Positions 9,044 through 18,495 are shown, counted from the stretch's first letter. The stretch: DNA of 64,000 nt from Glaciimonas sp. CA11.2 (GCF_034314045.1 NZ_JAVIWL010000001.1:496001-560000); one strand, 5' to 3'. Notes: a model not told the origin generated them from the letters alone. Made by a program: numbers and translations.

Positions 9044-10057
9044 TTATTTCTGCTGTGACAAAATTGTGTCATTGAGCAGATTGTCCACCACCCGAGCGTG
9101 TGTCGCGAACTGTTCCGGTGCCAAGTGCGCATAGCGTCTCACCATCTCTGGTGATTCCCAGGCACCCATTTCCTGAATCACGTTCAACGGTACGCCTTGC
9201 TGCGTCAACCAGCTCGCCCAGGTATGCCGTAAATCGTGCCATCGGAAATTCTCGATTCCGGCACGTACTAGTGCAGCCCGCCACGCTTTCGTATTAACCT
9301 GTATGACTGGCTTACCTTTGTACGTAAAAACATACAAGTTGTGTTTGCCAATCTGTTTGGTCAATACTTTTAACGCTGTTTCATTGAGCGATATATGAAT
9401 GGGCTTTCCACCTTTTGCCTGATCACCGTGAATCCAGGCTACTCGTCGGGCCAGGTCAACCTGCGACCATTCCATGCGAGTAACGTTAGATCTTCGTAAT
9501 CCGGTTGCCAGTGAAAACTTGGTCATATCTGCTAAATGCTCGGGCAACTCACTTAAAAGCGCGTTTGCTTGGATCGGAGTCAGATAACGTATTCGGATCT
9601 TTTGAACCTGATACATTCTGATGACCGGTGGTTTATCAATCCACTCCCAATCAAACGCAGCACGCCGTAAAATTGCGCGAATTAAGGCCAGAAATCGATT
9701 AGCCGTTGCTGGACTGGTTTCAATACTTTTGAGTTCCGCGATCTGAGCAACCACATCCCGGGTTATCTCATCAAGCAAACGCCCCCTCAAATGTTGCTGA
9801 AACCATTTAATTCTGCACACGTCGTCGAGATGCGACTTTTTGTGCCGGGTTTCCATTAACCATTTGTAAGCAGCTTCGTCCCAAGTCCGTTTCGGCTTAT
9901 CCCCTAACTTCAATACACGCCATCCTTCAGCTTTTAGCTTGTCGTGCAGCTCCTGCGCTTCAGCTTTGACTTCTGTTTCAGCAGAGCGTCTAACTCGCTC
10001 TCCTGAAGGTGTGGTGAAGCTGATCCACCACGTACTACCGCGTTTATAGAGCGACAT
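9044..10057 (-). CDS. Tyrosine recombinase / island integrase (left copy)
   Basis: 337-residue phage-type integrase that would recombine the tRNA att site. Catalytic residues are visible: Arg in TGLRRSNVTRMEW, His and Arg in HDLRHTWASW, and Tyr in MVRRYAHLAPEQ near the C-terminus. The N-terminus (MSLYKRGSTWWISFTTPSG) is a typical arm-binding start. The 3' end lies 48 bp from the tRNA, as expected for a resident integrase. A second copy at 57946-58959 differs by only a few residues (for example VVAQIAE versus VVANIAE, and AWRAALV versus AWRLALV). Similarity between the two stops at the stop codon. Confidence 0.93.
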   Translation of the reverse strand: MSLYKRGSTWWISFTTPSGERVRRSAETEVKAEAQELHDKLKAEGWRVLKLGDKPKRTWDEAAYKWLMETRHKKSHLDDVCRIKWFQQHLRGRLLDEITRDVVAQIAELKSIETSPATANRFLALIRAILRRAAFDWEWIDKPPVIRMYQVQKIRIRYLTPIQANALLSELPEHLADMTKFSLATGLRRSNVTRMEWSQVDLARRVAWIHGDQAKGGKPIHISLNETALKVLTKQIGKHNLYVFTYKGKPVIQVNTKAWRAALVRAGIENFRWHDLRHTWASWLTQQGVPLNVIQEMGAWESPEMVRRYAHLAPEQFATHARVVDNLLNDTILSQQK

Positions 10058-10203
10058 AGTTCATCCTTTTTCTGTGTCACTTGCAACGCTTGCCGAGGTT
10101 GAGGATATAACGAGCGCACGTATTCAGCAAGATCTTGTCTTATATAGACCCAACATTTACCTACTTTGGTACAAGGAATTTGTTCTGCCGTCGAAATATT
10201 CGT
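9934..10203 (-). pseudogene. Remnant of HTH/excisionase-like gene beside left integrase
   Basis: In the frame that overlaps the integrase start, this segment matches the C-terminal two thirds of the intact HTH gene at 57740-58069 (shared KVGKCWVYIRQDLAEYVRS). On the left side the match fades after about 40 further bases and an in-frame stop occurs at 10204-10206, so the N-terminal helix-turn-helix is missing. The left integrase copy therefore lacks its usual upstream partner. Confidence 0.7.
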
Positions 10204-10731
10204 CTACGTTCAATGCGCAGGGAACATTGGATTGACCATACTTGTGCGTCAATTTTTTGGCATTAAGTGCCTTAAACTGGAACAGAGATGGTGGCGAATA
10301 TTCCGTGCCATTCCAGTGCGAGGCAGAAAATAATATAAAACTCATGCTGGGACATTGTCTCCTGCATCCGGCAAGTGAGAATGCTGGCTATCTCGATGTA
10401 GCAGGGATCATTGCAAAACGCGAATTCCCTTGGTATTTCGTCAGGAGCGAAAGGGTGGGAATTCAAAGGCAGAAAAATGGTTTGAAACTCTTGGCCATCA
10501 TGTAATGTTCATTGCCGTTCAAGAGGCTAAATGGGAAAGTGGAATGTAGTTCGCATAAAACTTCTACTCTGAAAGGTCGATTCCTTATTTGGCGTGAGGG
10601 AGAAAGGCGGCCGTAAAAAAATCTCCCACCTCCATTGCCTGCTGTCGCTGTCGACTAAGGTGGAGGCATTGGGTGCTGCTTCGAGTACGACATAAAAATG
10701 TAGCGATGCGCCTTGCCTACCGAACTCTTAG
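10204..10731. other. Non-coding or decayed stretch
   Basis: Short open frames exist on both strands (for example 10242-10505 plus and 10157-10345 minus), but they overlap each other, lack ribosome binding sites and show no motif. A loose inverted repeat with CACCTCCA and GGTGGAGG arms sits near 10628-10664. I regard the stretch as debris between the integrase and the E2-like gene. Confidence 0.4.
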
Positions 10732-11340
10732 TCAGGTTAAAGCTGTCAATGCGCCGATTGATGGCGGATCGCTTCGTTCGCGAATAAAGTCAATAATCTT
10801 TCGCGGAGGCTTGCGTATCCCTCCCGTCATTTCTAATGTAAAACGTATTGCTTCTCTCAATAGAGGTTGCCGACTATCTAGAGTCTTGCAACATTTTTTG
10901 TAAGGCAGCTGTGAATTTTCACACCCGCAATGTTCGTCGTCATTGAGTTCCAAAATCCGCTCGTACACATGAGGAATCGATTGTGCTCCTGGCCAACGCC
11001 CTATTGCTCTTAAATGAAGATGCCTGAACGCCCACAACGTATAGAGATCTAGCAGGACGACAAGTGGGTCACCAAGTACCCATGTTCGGTCTCTTGGATC
11101 ATATGCACAAATAGAACCGTCAGGAAAATTTGTATGTCGAGGTCCAATCCACTCATAACCAATAACGTGGTTTCCTTGAAAACACCATCCGCGTACATGT
11201 CCACTAACAAAGTCTATTCCGACTACAAAATTAAATTTTGGAAAAACTCCCGGTAACAAGCCGCTTTCAGCAATTAACCAAATTCCAGCGTCACTCGCCC
11301 AAACTTGAGTCCCGGGATAAGCTACTTTAACTAAACTCAT
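10732..11340 (-). CDS. E2-like (ubiquitin-conjugating-type) protein with SEC-C-like zinc tail
   Basis: 202-residue protein. Residues 20-80 read like a bacterial E2 fold, ending in H69-T-N-F-P-D-G-S-I-C78: the HxN...GxIC pattern of E2 active sites, with Cys78 as the candidate thioester cysteine. The following segment, with GDPLVVLLDLYTLW and RAIGRWPGAQ, resembles the helix after the active site in bacterial E2-like proteins of CBASS and related operons. Residues 138-151 (CGCENSQLPYKKCC) match a SEC-C-type zinc knuckle with one extra residue. The start at 11340 overlaps the stop of the upstream small gene as ATGA. The frame stays open upstream to 11655, so a longer 308-residue form starting MKAEIINML is possible. 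No E1, JAB or ubiquitin-like gene is adjacent. Family assignment is by motif reading only. Confidence 0.6.
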   Translation of the reverse strand: MSLVKVAYPGTQVWASDAGIWLIAESGLLPGVFPKFNFVVGIDFVSGHVRGWCFQGNHVIGYEWIGPRHTNFPDGSICAYDPRDRTWVLGDPLVVLLDLYTLWAFRHLHLRAIGRWPGAQSIPHVYERILELNDDEHCGCENSQLPYKKCCKTLDSRQPLLREAIRFTLEMTGGIRKPPRKIIDFIRERSDPPSIGALTALT

Positions 11341-11513
11341 TTCTGTTCCGTATTGCTTACAAATGCCTGAGACGAAGACCGATGTGGTTTCACCTGTCGG
11401 CCGGGGTCCTCCAGGTGACCATGTGATGAATGATCCTTGTGTTGATGGTTGCCATGGTGATGTTCTTCCCCATGATGATGTTGCTGTAGATCTTCTTTCT
11501 TTTCGTGTTGCAT
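11337..11513 (-). CDS. Histidine-rich 58-residue small protein
   Basis: Starts MQHEKKEDLQQ and continues with repeated His clusters (HHH, HHHG, HQH, HGH), about 13 His in the first 34 residues, then a polar tail ending NTEQK. A consensus ribosome binding site AAGGAG lies 8 bases before the ATG. The stop overlaps the E2-like start (ATGA), which implies translational coupling. No signal peptide or membrane segment is visible. A metal-binding or substrate/adapter role for the E2-like protein is only inference. The same bases are also open in the E2-like frame, so the region might instead be the middle of one longer protein. Confidence 0.5.
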   Translation of the reverse strand: MQHEKKEDLQQHHHGEEHHHGNHQHKDHSSHGHLEDPGRQVKPHRSSSQAFVSNTEQK

Positions 11514-11727
11514 GTTTATACTCCTTACCCGGATCCAAAGGGAAAATGGTGGATGTTCCGGGCACAACAATTCCGCCATTTTTTATTACTGGAAATGCGT
11601 TTGAATCAAGCTGGCAGCCAATATTAATTAGCATATTAATAATTTCAGCTTTCATATTTGTCCTTAGAAATGAAAACAACCGTTTTTTTAGCAATAATTT
11701 CAATGGCACATGGTGTCTTATGCTATA
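11514..11727. other. Divergent spacer with possible upstream minus-strand ORF
   Basis: Lies between the His-rich/E2-like pair (minus) and the XRE regulator (plus). On the minus strand an ATG at 11655 (MKAEIINMLINIG) is preceded by AAGGA six bases upstream. It opens a frame that runs without a stop through the His-rich region into the E2-like protein. Whether this leader is translated is unclear. Confidence 0.35.
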
Positions 11728-11789
11728 TTGACTTGTCGATTCCGCATGTTAATGTTGATTCTACATGACTTGTCGATTATGTCAAGTCA
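11728..11789 (+). promoter_or_regulatory. Candidate promoter/operator for the XRE-ImmA pair
   Basis: TGACTTGTCGATT occurs twice, at 11729-11741 and 11766-11778, 37 bp apart. The second copy forms an inverted repeat TGACTTG (11766-11772) / CAAGTCA (11783-11789). The first overlaps a TTGACT -35-like hexamer at 11728. Symmetric, repeated sites just ahead of an XRE gene suggest autoregulation; a -10 box is not clear. Confidence 0.5.
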
Positions 11790-11808
11790 TATATGTCGAA
11801 AAGGTTAT

Positions 11809-12153
11809 ATGGAAAAATCAGAATTAAATTCGTTTGCACGACGTCTTCGCTATGCACGTGAGGAATTACGAAAACTCAAACAGTCTGAATTGGCTGAAAA
11901 GGCGAACATACCGGCAACTTCAATCTCGCACTTTGAAAACGAAGAAGGTAAACGGAAACCTTCATTTGACAATCTACAATCGCTTGCAAAGGCCTTAGAC
12001 GTCACTACAGATTTCCTTTTAGGTAGAACGGACGACCCTTGCGGAAATACCGCCTTAGATGAACAGCTTTATCGCGACGTAAAGAATTTGAGTGAGGCAG
12101 ATAAAGCAATGGCAGAGGCACTAATTAAGCAATTGGCAGAACGACGACAATAA
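11809..12153 (+). CDS. XRE-family transcriptional regulator
   Basis: 114-residue Cro/CI-type DNA-binding protein. The helix-turn-helix is in the first 70 residues (FARRLRYAREELRKLKQSEL through LAKALDVTTDFLLGR). The C-terminal helix (NLSEADKAMAEALIKQLAER) is typical of the XRE partners of ImmA proteases. The ATG at 11809 is chosen because it has AAGG four bases upstream and gives the normal N-terminus; an earlier in-frame ATG at 11710 would include the operator. It precedes the ImmA gene by 11 bp, so the two are one operon. Repression relieved by ImmA cleavage is the known logic of such pairs. Confidence 0.88.
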   Translation: MEKSELNSFARRLRYAREELRKLKQSELAEKANIPATSISHFENEEGKRKPSFDNLQSLAKALDVTTDFLLGRTDDPCGNTALDEQLYRDVKNLSEADKAMAEALIKQLAERRQ

Positions 12154-12164
12154 AAAGGATCGGT

Positions 12165-12989
12165 ATGGACGAGTTGAAGTTAAAAAGCGCCACACAGTTT
12201 GCGGAAAAATTGGTTAAGGATGCTGGGCTTCAATTCCCGATTGATATCCTTTCCATCGCGCAGGAGCGGAATATTCTTGTGGCTGCGAAGCCAGCAAGTT
12301 CGAAGGGGGTGTCTGGCATGTTAATTCGTTCTGGAAACGATTTTGCAATTGCGTACGCGACACACATAAAAAGCGAGGGATTCCAGCGTTTTAGCATAGC
12401 CCACGAATTGGGGCATTACTTTCTGGATGGTCATCCAGAGGAGGTTTTTAGAAATGGGGCAACAATGCACGAATCAAAGGCAGGGTTTGGTACTGTCGAC
12501 CAAATTGAGCTTGAAGCTGACCACTTTGCTGCAGGACTTCATATGCCAAGCCATTTGTTCAATGCTGCTACTGCCAAATTTTCAGATGGTCTAGAAGCTG
12601 TTCAAGGGTTAGCGAAACTTTGCAACACATCTCTCACAGCCGCTGCAATTCGTTATGCCGAATTGGCTGAAGCTGCCGTCGCAATCGTCCTTAGCCATGG
12701 ACAAACAGTTGATTACTGCTTCAGTTCAGAGTCAATGCGCAGAATCAAAGGTTACAGACATCTAAAAAAGGGAGTACTGCTCCCTAAAAACACTACAACA
12801 TCAAACTTCAACAAACATCCAGAAAATATTGCTTCAGGATTGGAAATGTCTGATAGCACCGATCCAAGTATTTGGTTTCATATCGACGATGAAATCGACT
12901 CTTCCGAAGAGGTTATTGGACTAGGCGAATACGGCAGAACTCTTACGGTGATAACAGCGGAAATTCCAGATGAAGACGAAGAGAATTAA
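12165..12989 (+). CDS. ImmA/IrrE-family metallopeptidase
   Basis: 274-residue M78-type zinc protease. The active site H80-E81-L-G-H84 is intact (FSIAHELGHYFLDGH), and the third ligand is expected at Glu117 in IELEADHFAAGLHMP. A C-terminal extension (about 165-274) ends in an acidic tail (IPDEDEEN). A good ribosome binding site (AAAAGGA) precedes the ATG. In ICEBs1-like and phage systems such proteases cleave the adjacent XRE repressor on DNA damage. Here the target may control the E2-like pair, the large gene downstream, or island excision; this is inference. Confidence 0.88.
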   Translation: MDELKLKSATQFAEKLVKDAGLQFPIDILSIAQERNILVAAKPASSKGVSGMLIRSGNDFAIAYATHIKSEGFQRFSIAHELGHYFLDGHPEEVFRNGATMHESKAGFGTVDQIELEADHFAAGLHMPSHLFNAATAKFSDGLEAVQGLAKLCNTSLTAAAIRYAELAEAAVAIVLSHGQTVDYCFSSESMRRIKGYRHLKKGVLLPKNTTTSNFNKHPENIASGLEMSDSTDPSIWFHIDDEIDSSEEVIGLGEYGRTLTVITAEIPDEDEEN

Positions 12990-13250
12990 TCTTGACTAGC
13001 CATTATCTGAACTATTCCGCTGTGTGGCCTGACTTGTGGACTATCAGTTCTCTGGACAAGATGTGATCGCTTGCTAAGAATTTAAAAAGGAACAGAGAAA
13101 ATCCTTATTGTCGCTCTTGCAACTGGGTTGCCTCACTCAATAGTTGATACGTAGCTTTTAAGATTCGAACATAGGAAAATCCGACGGATTTAATTAGCTG
13201 CGCATTTCGAACGTTACAGTAAAAAGAGTCCAGATTCAGAGGTGAAAGAA

Positions 13251-15110
13251 ATGTCTTCAATAAGCGCCACAATTAGGCTTCGGCCCATTCGATTTGCATT
13301 CCTAGTAAGGCCAAATGACAAGGTCAGCTTACTTAAAATATTTCAAATAAATACTTGTCTATGGGCTGGCTCATTTAACCCAATCATTCCAGTTTTTAGT
13401 ACTGTACCAAAATGGTGGGATCGCCATGCGCACCATTTTGAAAAGGCATCACAAATCATAAATGGCTACCTCGATTACTTTGAGCCAGATTTTTTAGTCG
13501 AAGCAGAGGCTGGATTGGCAAGCACGCTAGAATTTGATAAAGACAGAATATTACAACTTTCAAGCTTATTGAAACCAGGAGGTGAAAAAGTTGGCGGTTT
13601 TGGCTTAGATGTATTTGATCTTTATCGTGATCTGTATCGTAAAGAATTCCAGTTCGTGCGTCGCTCGGAACAAAATATTTTTGATATAAGATGTAGACCA
13701 AAGGATAAGTCATTTAAACTTTTTTGTGCCTGTTCCTATGGAGCTTTTCCCACAGACGACGGGATGGAATATTTCGGCCATGGATTTTCCGAAATATTCA
13801 ATCCTAAAAATATTTCACTATCGCCTGAAACGTTTTCTGAGATTCACACTTCAAATTTCACGACTTCATTGAAGATTGGCCACTCAAACATAAAAATCAA
13901 TTACTTTGATCACAGTGATCCAGTTCTTTTCGTAATGAATGCCAACGACCCGCGAGATCTAATTGACTATTGGAATTTGCGCGCAACTAAACCCGATGTT
14001 TTGGCAATTCCACTTCAATGGATTGAAGCCTTATCACCATTCTGCAAAAACTTAATTAAGCGCAACCATCGACCATTGCCTGGCAATCCGAATGGCATCA
14101 TGATTCGGCTCACAACTATGTTTGCAAGGTCAATTCCGACCGATGATATTTTAAATTTATATAACGCGTACTTAAAGGTAGATCAAGATGGTGCGAACGT
14201 TGTGCAGGATTGGTACCCTCCAATTTGGCGGCCGAGTCCCAGCTTTTCCGTACGTCGGACGAGACCAATCTTAACTGCTAAAGAAAAGCAATTTGATACT
14301 CAAATTAACGAGGAATTTCCCCAAATCCGCTTCAATTCTTTACATCCTGATTTTGCAGAAGAGTTTGGTGGTGCAGATTTCAGATGGGCCAACGTATTGA
14401 ATTTACGTGATTGGACTGGGGAAGATCGAATCGCGACAGTTTTCCCATGCAACTACAAAAGTTCGACCTACCCGAAATTTCGTTCGCAACTTGGAAAATT
14501 ATTGTCTACAACCGAAGGACTAACATTCTTTTCGAGGTTCAAGGATTCTTCGAATATTTGGAGACTTGATGACGGCACGACTGCTATTAAAACATGGTTG
14601 AAGACTTTGAATATTGAATCAAATTTGTCGGATGCAGGCCGAACGACTCAACAGATAATTTATACATTAGGCGGATTTTGGGGCGTTGACAAAATTGCGC
14701 ACAAGGACATCATTAGTTTACTAAATAAAATTTCAAGACAGCCGATCTCTCCATCAATGCAAGCAGATGAATTCAAAAATAGAATTGATGCGTTCGTAAA
14801 GAATGATATTTGGCGGCATAAGAATTTCGAAACATTGGTTGAACGTGGCGCGGTTGAGCTGGGGCTGGAACTGAAATGCATTAAGTGTGGAAGTTGGGGG
14901 TGGCACCCAATAAATCGATTATCCAATGAAGTTGACTGTCGGCTCTGCTTAAAAAAATTCAAATTTCCTTTGGTCAGTCCGGGCTCAAAACACAACTCCA
15001 AATGGGCCTATCGTCTGGTTGGCCCATTTGTGCTTCCTGATTTTGCAAAGGGAGGGTATGTGCGCGGCAGCGTGAATATGCCTAGCTTTGGGCAACTTGA
15101 AAGTGCCTAG
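13251..15110 (+). pseudogene. Large unknown protein with C-terminal zinc ribbon, 3' end replaced by IS21
   Basis: About 619 codons; I do not recognise the family. The start at 13251 has AGAGG eight bases upstream. The N-terminus (RPIRFAFLVRPNDK...LWAGSFNPIIPVF) looks like a conserved domain. Near residues 543-566 two Cys pairs, CIKC and CRLC, form a probable zinc ribbon. No membrane segments are visible. The native sequence ends at 15058, where the IS begins; the last 17 residues are encoded by the IS end. If the flanks of the two IS copies (15058 and 45544) are joined, a TAG arises at once and a terminator follows, so the gene may have lost little. Low GC and position beside XRE-ImmA suggest defence or conflict cargo. 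Confidence 0.6.
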
Positions 15111-15265
15111 TGCAATTGGGTGATCTGATTTTATATTTCCGTATTTTCAGCTCAACATAATTCTCCCGAAGAGCGCGACTTCGTTATTCATCCTTATGTC
15201 ATGACGAATCCGAGACCAATTGAATACTGTTGAGAGAGTGATGCAGGCAGATTGTCGGCGAGGTC

Positions 15266-15302
15266 AGGCATGGCACGCTGGCGCAGCCAGCATGCCATGC
15301 CT
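15266..15302. other. Hairpin beyond istB within IS copy A
   Basis: AGGCATGGCACGCTGG pairs with CCAGCATGCCATGCCT with one G-U and a five-base loop, just after the istB stop. No T-run follows on the minus strand. It is present again at 45300-45336 in copy B. It may end the transposase transcript or block read-in. Confidence 0.6.
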
Positions 15303-15310
15303 TCTTTTGA

Positions 15311-16099
15311 TTAAGGCTTCAAATTTTCAATCTGATCCTTCATGCGGTAACTTTTCCCCTCAATGAGGATGGTTTCAGCATGGTGCAGAAGTCGATCAAG
15401 CAAGGCTGATGTCAGCGTACTGTCGTTGTTAAAGATTTCAGCCCAGTGTTTGAATGCCCGGTTAGAGGTCACGATAGTAGAGCTACGTTCATAACGCGCA
15501 CTAATAATTTGGAACAGACAGTCAGCACCAAATTTATCGATCGGAAGGTATCCAAGCTCGTCAATAGCGAGCACAGATGGCTTCAGATATTTGTTCATTT
15601 CACGCTTGAATCCGCCAGCTGCTTGCGAAGCCGAGAGTGAGTTGATGATCTCGGCGGCCGAAGTAAATAACGCCGAATGACCCTGCAAGCAGGCAGTATG
15701 AACCAGTGCAGTTGCCAAGTGACTCTTTCCTAAACCAACACTGCCAACAAAGATAATATTCGCCTTATCCTTTAGAAAGCCAAGACGAAATAAATGCCGG
15801 ACCTGTAATTGATTGATGTTGCTCGGCCAGCTCCAGTCAAACTGGTCAATCGTTTTTAATACCGGCAATCGTGCAGCTACAATGCGTCGTAATGTTGTGC
15901 GGTCGTTGCGCTGATTGCTTTCGCCATCGATCAATTCAGCCAGGTAATCTACATGCGGCGACTGATCTAAAGCCGCCTTCTGTCCTAACGATTCAAAGTG
16001 TTCATTCATATACGGCATGTGCATAGCCAGCAGTTGCTCATGTAATACGGCCATATCACATCCGAGGTCAGGTTTGGCGATGTCAGCTTTTGTTTTCAT
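15311..16099 (-). CDS. istB: IstB-type ATPase helper of transposition
   Basis: 262-residue AAA+ protein that assembles on target DNA and stimulates IstA. Walker A is GSVGLGKSHLATAL and Walker B is VLAIDELGYLPID, then TSNRAF and LLDRLLHHAETILIEGKSYR, all standard for IstB. It overlaps istA by 17 bp. Same protein as 44503-45291. Confidence 0.93.
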   Translation of the reverse strand: MKTKADIAKPDLGCDMAVLHEQLLAMHMPYMNEHFESLGQKAALDQSPHVDYLAELIDGESNQRNDRTTLRRIVAARLPVLKTIDQFDWSWPSNINQLQVRHLFRLGFLKDKANIIFVGSVGLGKSHLATALVHTACLQGHSALFTSAAEIINSLSASQAAGGFKREMNKYLKPSVLAIDELGYLPIDKFGADCLFQIISARYERSSTIVTSNRAFKHWAEIFNNDSTLTSALLDRLLHHAETILIEGKSYRMKDQIENLKP

Positions 16100-17563
16100 G
16101 ATGGCTCAGTTCATATAGGGAGAGATCGGGCTCGGCAATCGTCATGTCGAGTAGGTCCTGCCGCCGTGTCAATTGCAAGGGACTTGCTTGTGGTAGTTCG
16201 CGGGCACGAGCTTCAAGCAAGTTGGTAATGTATTCGCCACTGAAGGCATCAAACACCAGCGCATCTTCAATGGCACGGCCTGTTTCAGCAACCCCGTAAA
16301 TTTCTGCAAGGGCATTGATCTTGGCGACATGATTGCGCCAGTTAGCTCGGCGCACCATCAGTCCTTCGTGGTATTTTCCGGCTTGTGGGGTCAGAGACAG
16401 GAAGCGCAACAGCAGGCGCTGCGCCTGAGCATTTTTGCGCTGCTCAACAAGCACCTTCGGATGATCCGGGTTTTCAATATCTTGACCGCGCTCGTAACTG
16501 CGCAGATGCCAGGCGATGAGTTGATCGGCGTAGTAAATGCAAACGCGCTCCGGATAAGCTTTGAGGATCACGATGATGCCTACGTAGTGCACCGGTACGG
16601 AGTAACGATTAGCATCAAAGGCCACACGAAATTGCTTGGACACCCGTGCCGTGCTGATGCGGCCAATATCATAGGGGGCCGGATTGCAGGGCTGCAGATG
16701 TGCCCGTTCTTGTTCAAACATGTCGATCGGACGCTGATGCGTTTTGGCGTGAATGCGGACATTGGCAACCGTGTCCAACCACAATTGTGCGGCTGGATTG
16801 ACTGCATTGAAATCGCCCAATTCCAGACCGTTGAGGAAGTTCTTTTTGACATAGCCGACACCATTTTCAACTCGGCCTTTTTCCCACCCTGAAGCTACAT
16901 TACAGGCCGTAATCGTGAAGCCACAGTGACGGGCGTAATCCAGATAGCGTTGATTAAATATCGGCGCACAACCCGCTAAATGACTGAGTACGCCAGTTTT
17001 TAAATTGTCGATCATGATCCGACTCGGTACCGCATTGAAAGCTGCAAAGGCATGTTCATGCGCTACCAGGAAATGCTCCATCGTCTGCGCGACAAAGAAC
17101 TCCAAATACATGCGCCGGCTATGGCACAACACCATGACGAAGAAGCTCAGTTGCCGACGTGTTTGACCCACGCCAATCGTGCCCCAACTGCCCCAGTCAA
17201 CCTGCGCCGCTTCGCCCGGTGCGAACACCAACGTGAGGAACGCAGATCGATGTTTGGGCCGTATGAGACGGACATATTTTTTAACCGTGCTGTAGCCACC
17301 GGCGTAGTTGTTTTCACGCAGCCGCTGGAAGATCTGCTGGGCACTGAACGGGTGTGTATCGAGCAGCCGAGTGACTTCTCCTTTGAAGGGGTCCAATACG
17401 CTCGGCCGGGGTACTTTTTTTCTGGGTTCGTAATGCAGCATATATCAACCCAGCTCGCTACCGTGCGGTGGTGTAAATGAAGTGCTGCGGCGATCTGGCT
17501 CAAACTCATATGCTGCCGATCACGGCAATCTCGAATCTGGCACCAGAGTTCATAGGTAATCAT
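16083..17563 (-). CDS. istA: IstA transposase, split over two frames (possible -1 frameshift)
   Basis: DDE transposase of IS21. The N-terminal helix-turn-helix (MITYELWCQIRDCRDRQHMS...TVASWV) is read from 17563 in frame 0. The catalytic part starts in the -1 frame from about 17444 (LDPFKGEVTRLL, then QVDWGSWG, MIDNLKTGV, ENGVGYVKKNF), giving 452 codons from an internal ATG at 17441. The only strong slip site in the overlap is seven A residues (complement of 17415-17421), read as GAA AAA AAG in frame 0: the canonical A-AAA-AAG heptamer. No good ribosome binding site precedes the internal ATG. Simple inactivation is the alternative, but copy B is the same. Confidence 0.8.
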
Positions 17564-18495
17564 GGGCGCTTACCGAGTGCATCATGAAGTGCCTTCAGAT
17601 GCGCTTGCACTGTCGTACTCGCCGATATGTCAGTGGTTGTCAGCGTGGATGTCGGTGCTGGCACCATCGTGGGGTGTGGTGCGGCTTTAGGTGGGAGCGG
17701 CTTGTCTAACGCAAGGATCTGGTAGACCGGTGGGACGTATGCCAGTAGCTGTGCCTGAATCAAGCCTGTGCGGCTGCGGTGCAAACGCTCAGTATCCATT
17801 GATAAAATCCGTGCGATTGCTCCATCCCCATACCAGCTTAGTCCCTGAGCATCGGCCACCGTGACCAGGAACAGATAGAGCGCCATCGCATAGGCATCCA
17901 ATTGATCGAGGTAGTGCTCACGCACCAGGCGCTGATCGATCCAACTGAACTGTACTGGCACCTCGCGCCGGCGCTGTGAACAAATCAACTGTTTTGATGA
18001 CGTCATCTGGCAATCCTCTGTGGTAATATCGGCGCCTAATTGTTGCAGTTTCCGAGTGGTGGACGCTATGTCATCTTGTAACGTTAAATTGAAGAAATGG
18101 GCCAGAAAGCCAATAAACACCAGCGATTGCGGGCCGATGACATCTTGTAACGCAGGTTCAGCCATCTTTGCTGGATTTTTATCGGCCTCATTTTTCTGTT
18201 TGATATCAATAGGTTGCGCATGGCAGTGATCTTGTAACGCAGTGGCCCGTTTAACTTTTTGCTGCTCACGGTATTCAGGGTGATCCTTTTGCCAAGAACA
18301 TACCCGGTCCACCGCTTCAGGTCCGCTGAAATAATCTCGGTTCTCTGGCTTATTGGTCCATGCGCGTTGACTCGCCGCTTTTGATGCTTTTCGGCACGCG
18401 GGTGCATTGCAATATTGTTGGTGGCGGGTGTTGCGGTGGTCGGCATCGAACGAATGCTTACAGCACCGGCAGAGGCGACGTTTTGTGGGTCTCAT
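17560..18495 (-). CDS. IS21 passenger protein with N-terminal zinc-binding motif
   Basis: 311 residues, first gene of the IS, overlapping istA by ATGA. The N-terminus CRCCKHSFDAD followed by YCNAPACRKASKAA is a Cys-rich (zinc-binding) head; the middle is helical; the C-terminal part is rich in Pro, Thr and Ala. Proteins of this style accompany some IS21-family elements, but their role is not established. Coupling to istA suggests a regulatory or accessory job in transposition. Confidence 0.75.
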   Translation of the reverse strand: MRPTKRRLCRCCKHSFDADHRNTRHQQYCNAPACRKASKAASQRAWTNKPENRDYFSGPEAVDRVCSWQKDHPEYREQQKVKRATALQDHCHAQPIDIKQKNEADKNPAKMAEPALQDVIGPQSLVFIGFLAHFFNLTLQDDIASTTRKLQQLGADITTEDCQMTSSKQLICSQRRREVPVQFSWIDQRLVREHYLDQLDAYAMALYLFLVTVADAQGLSWYGDGAIARILSMDTERLHRSRTGLIQAQLLAYVPPVYQILALDKPLPPKAAPHPTMVPAPTSTLTTTDISASTTVQAHLKALHDALGKRP

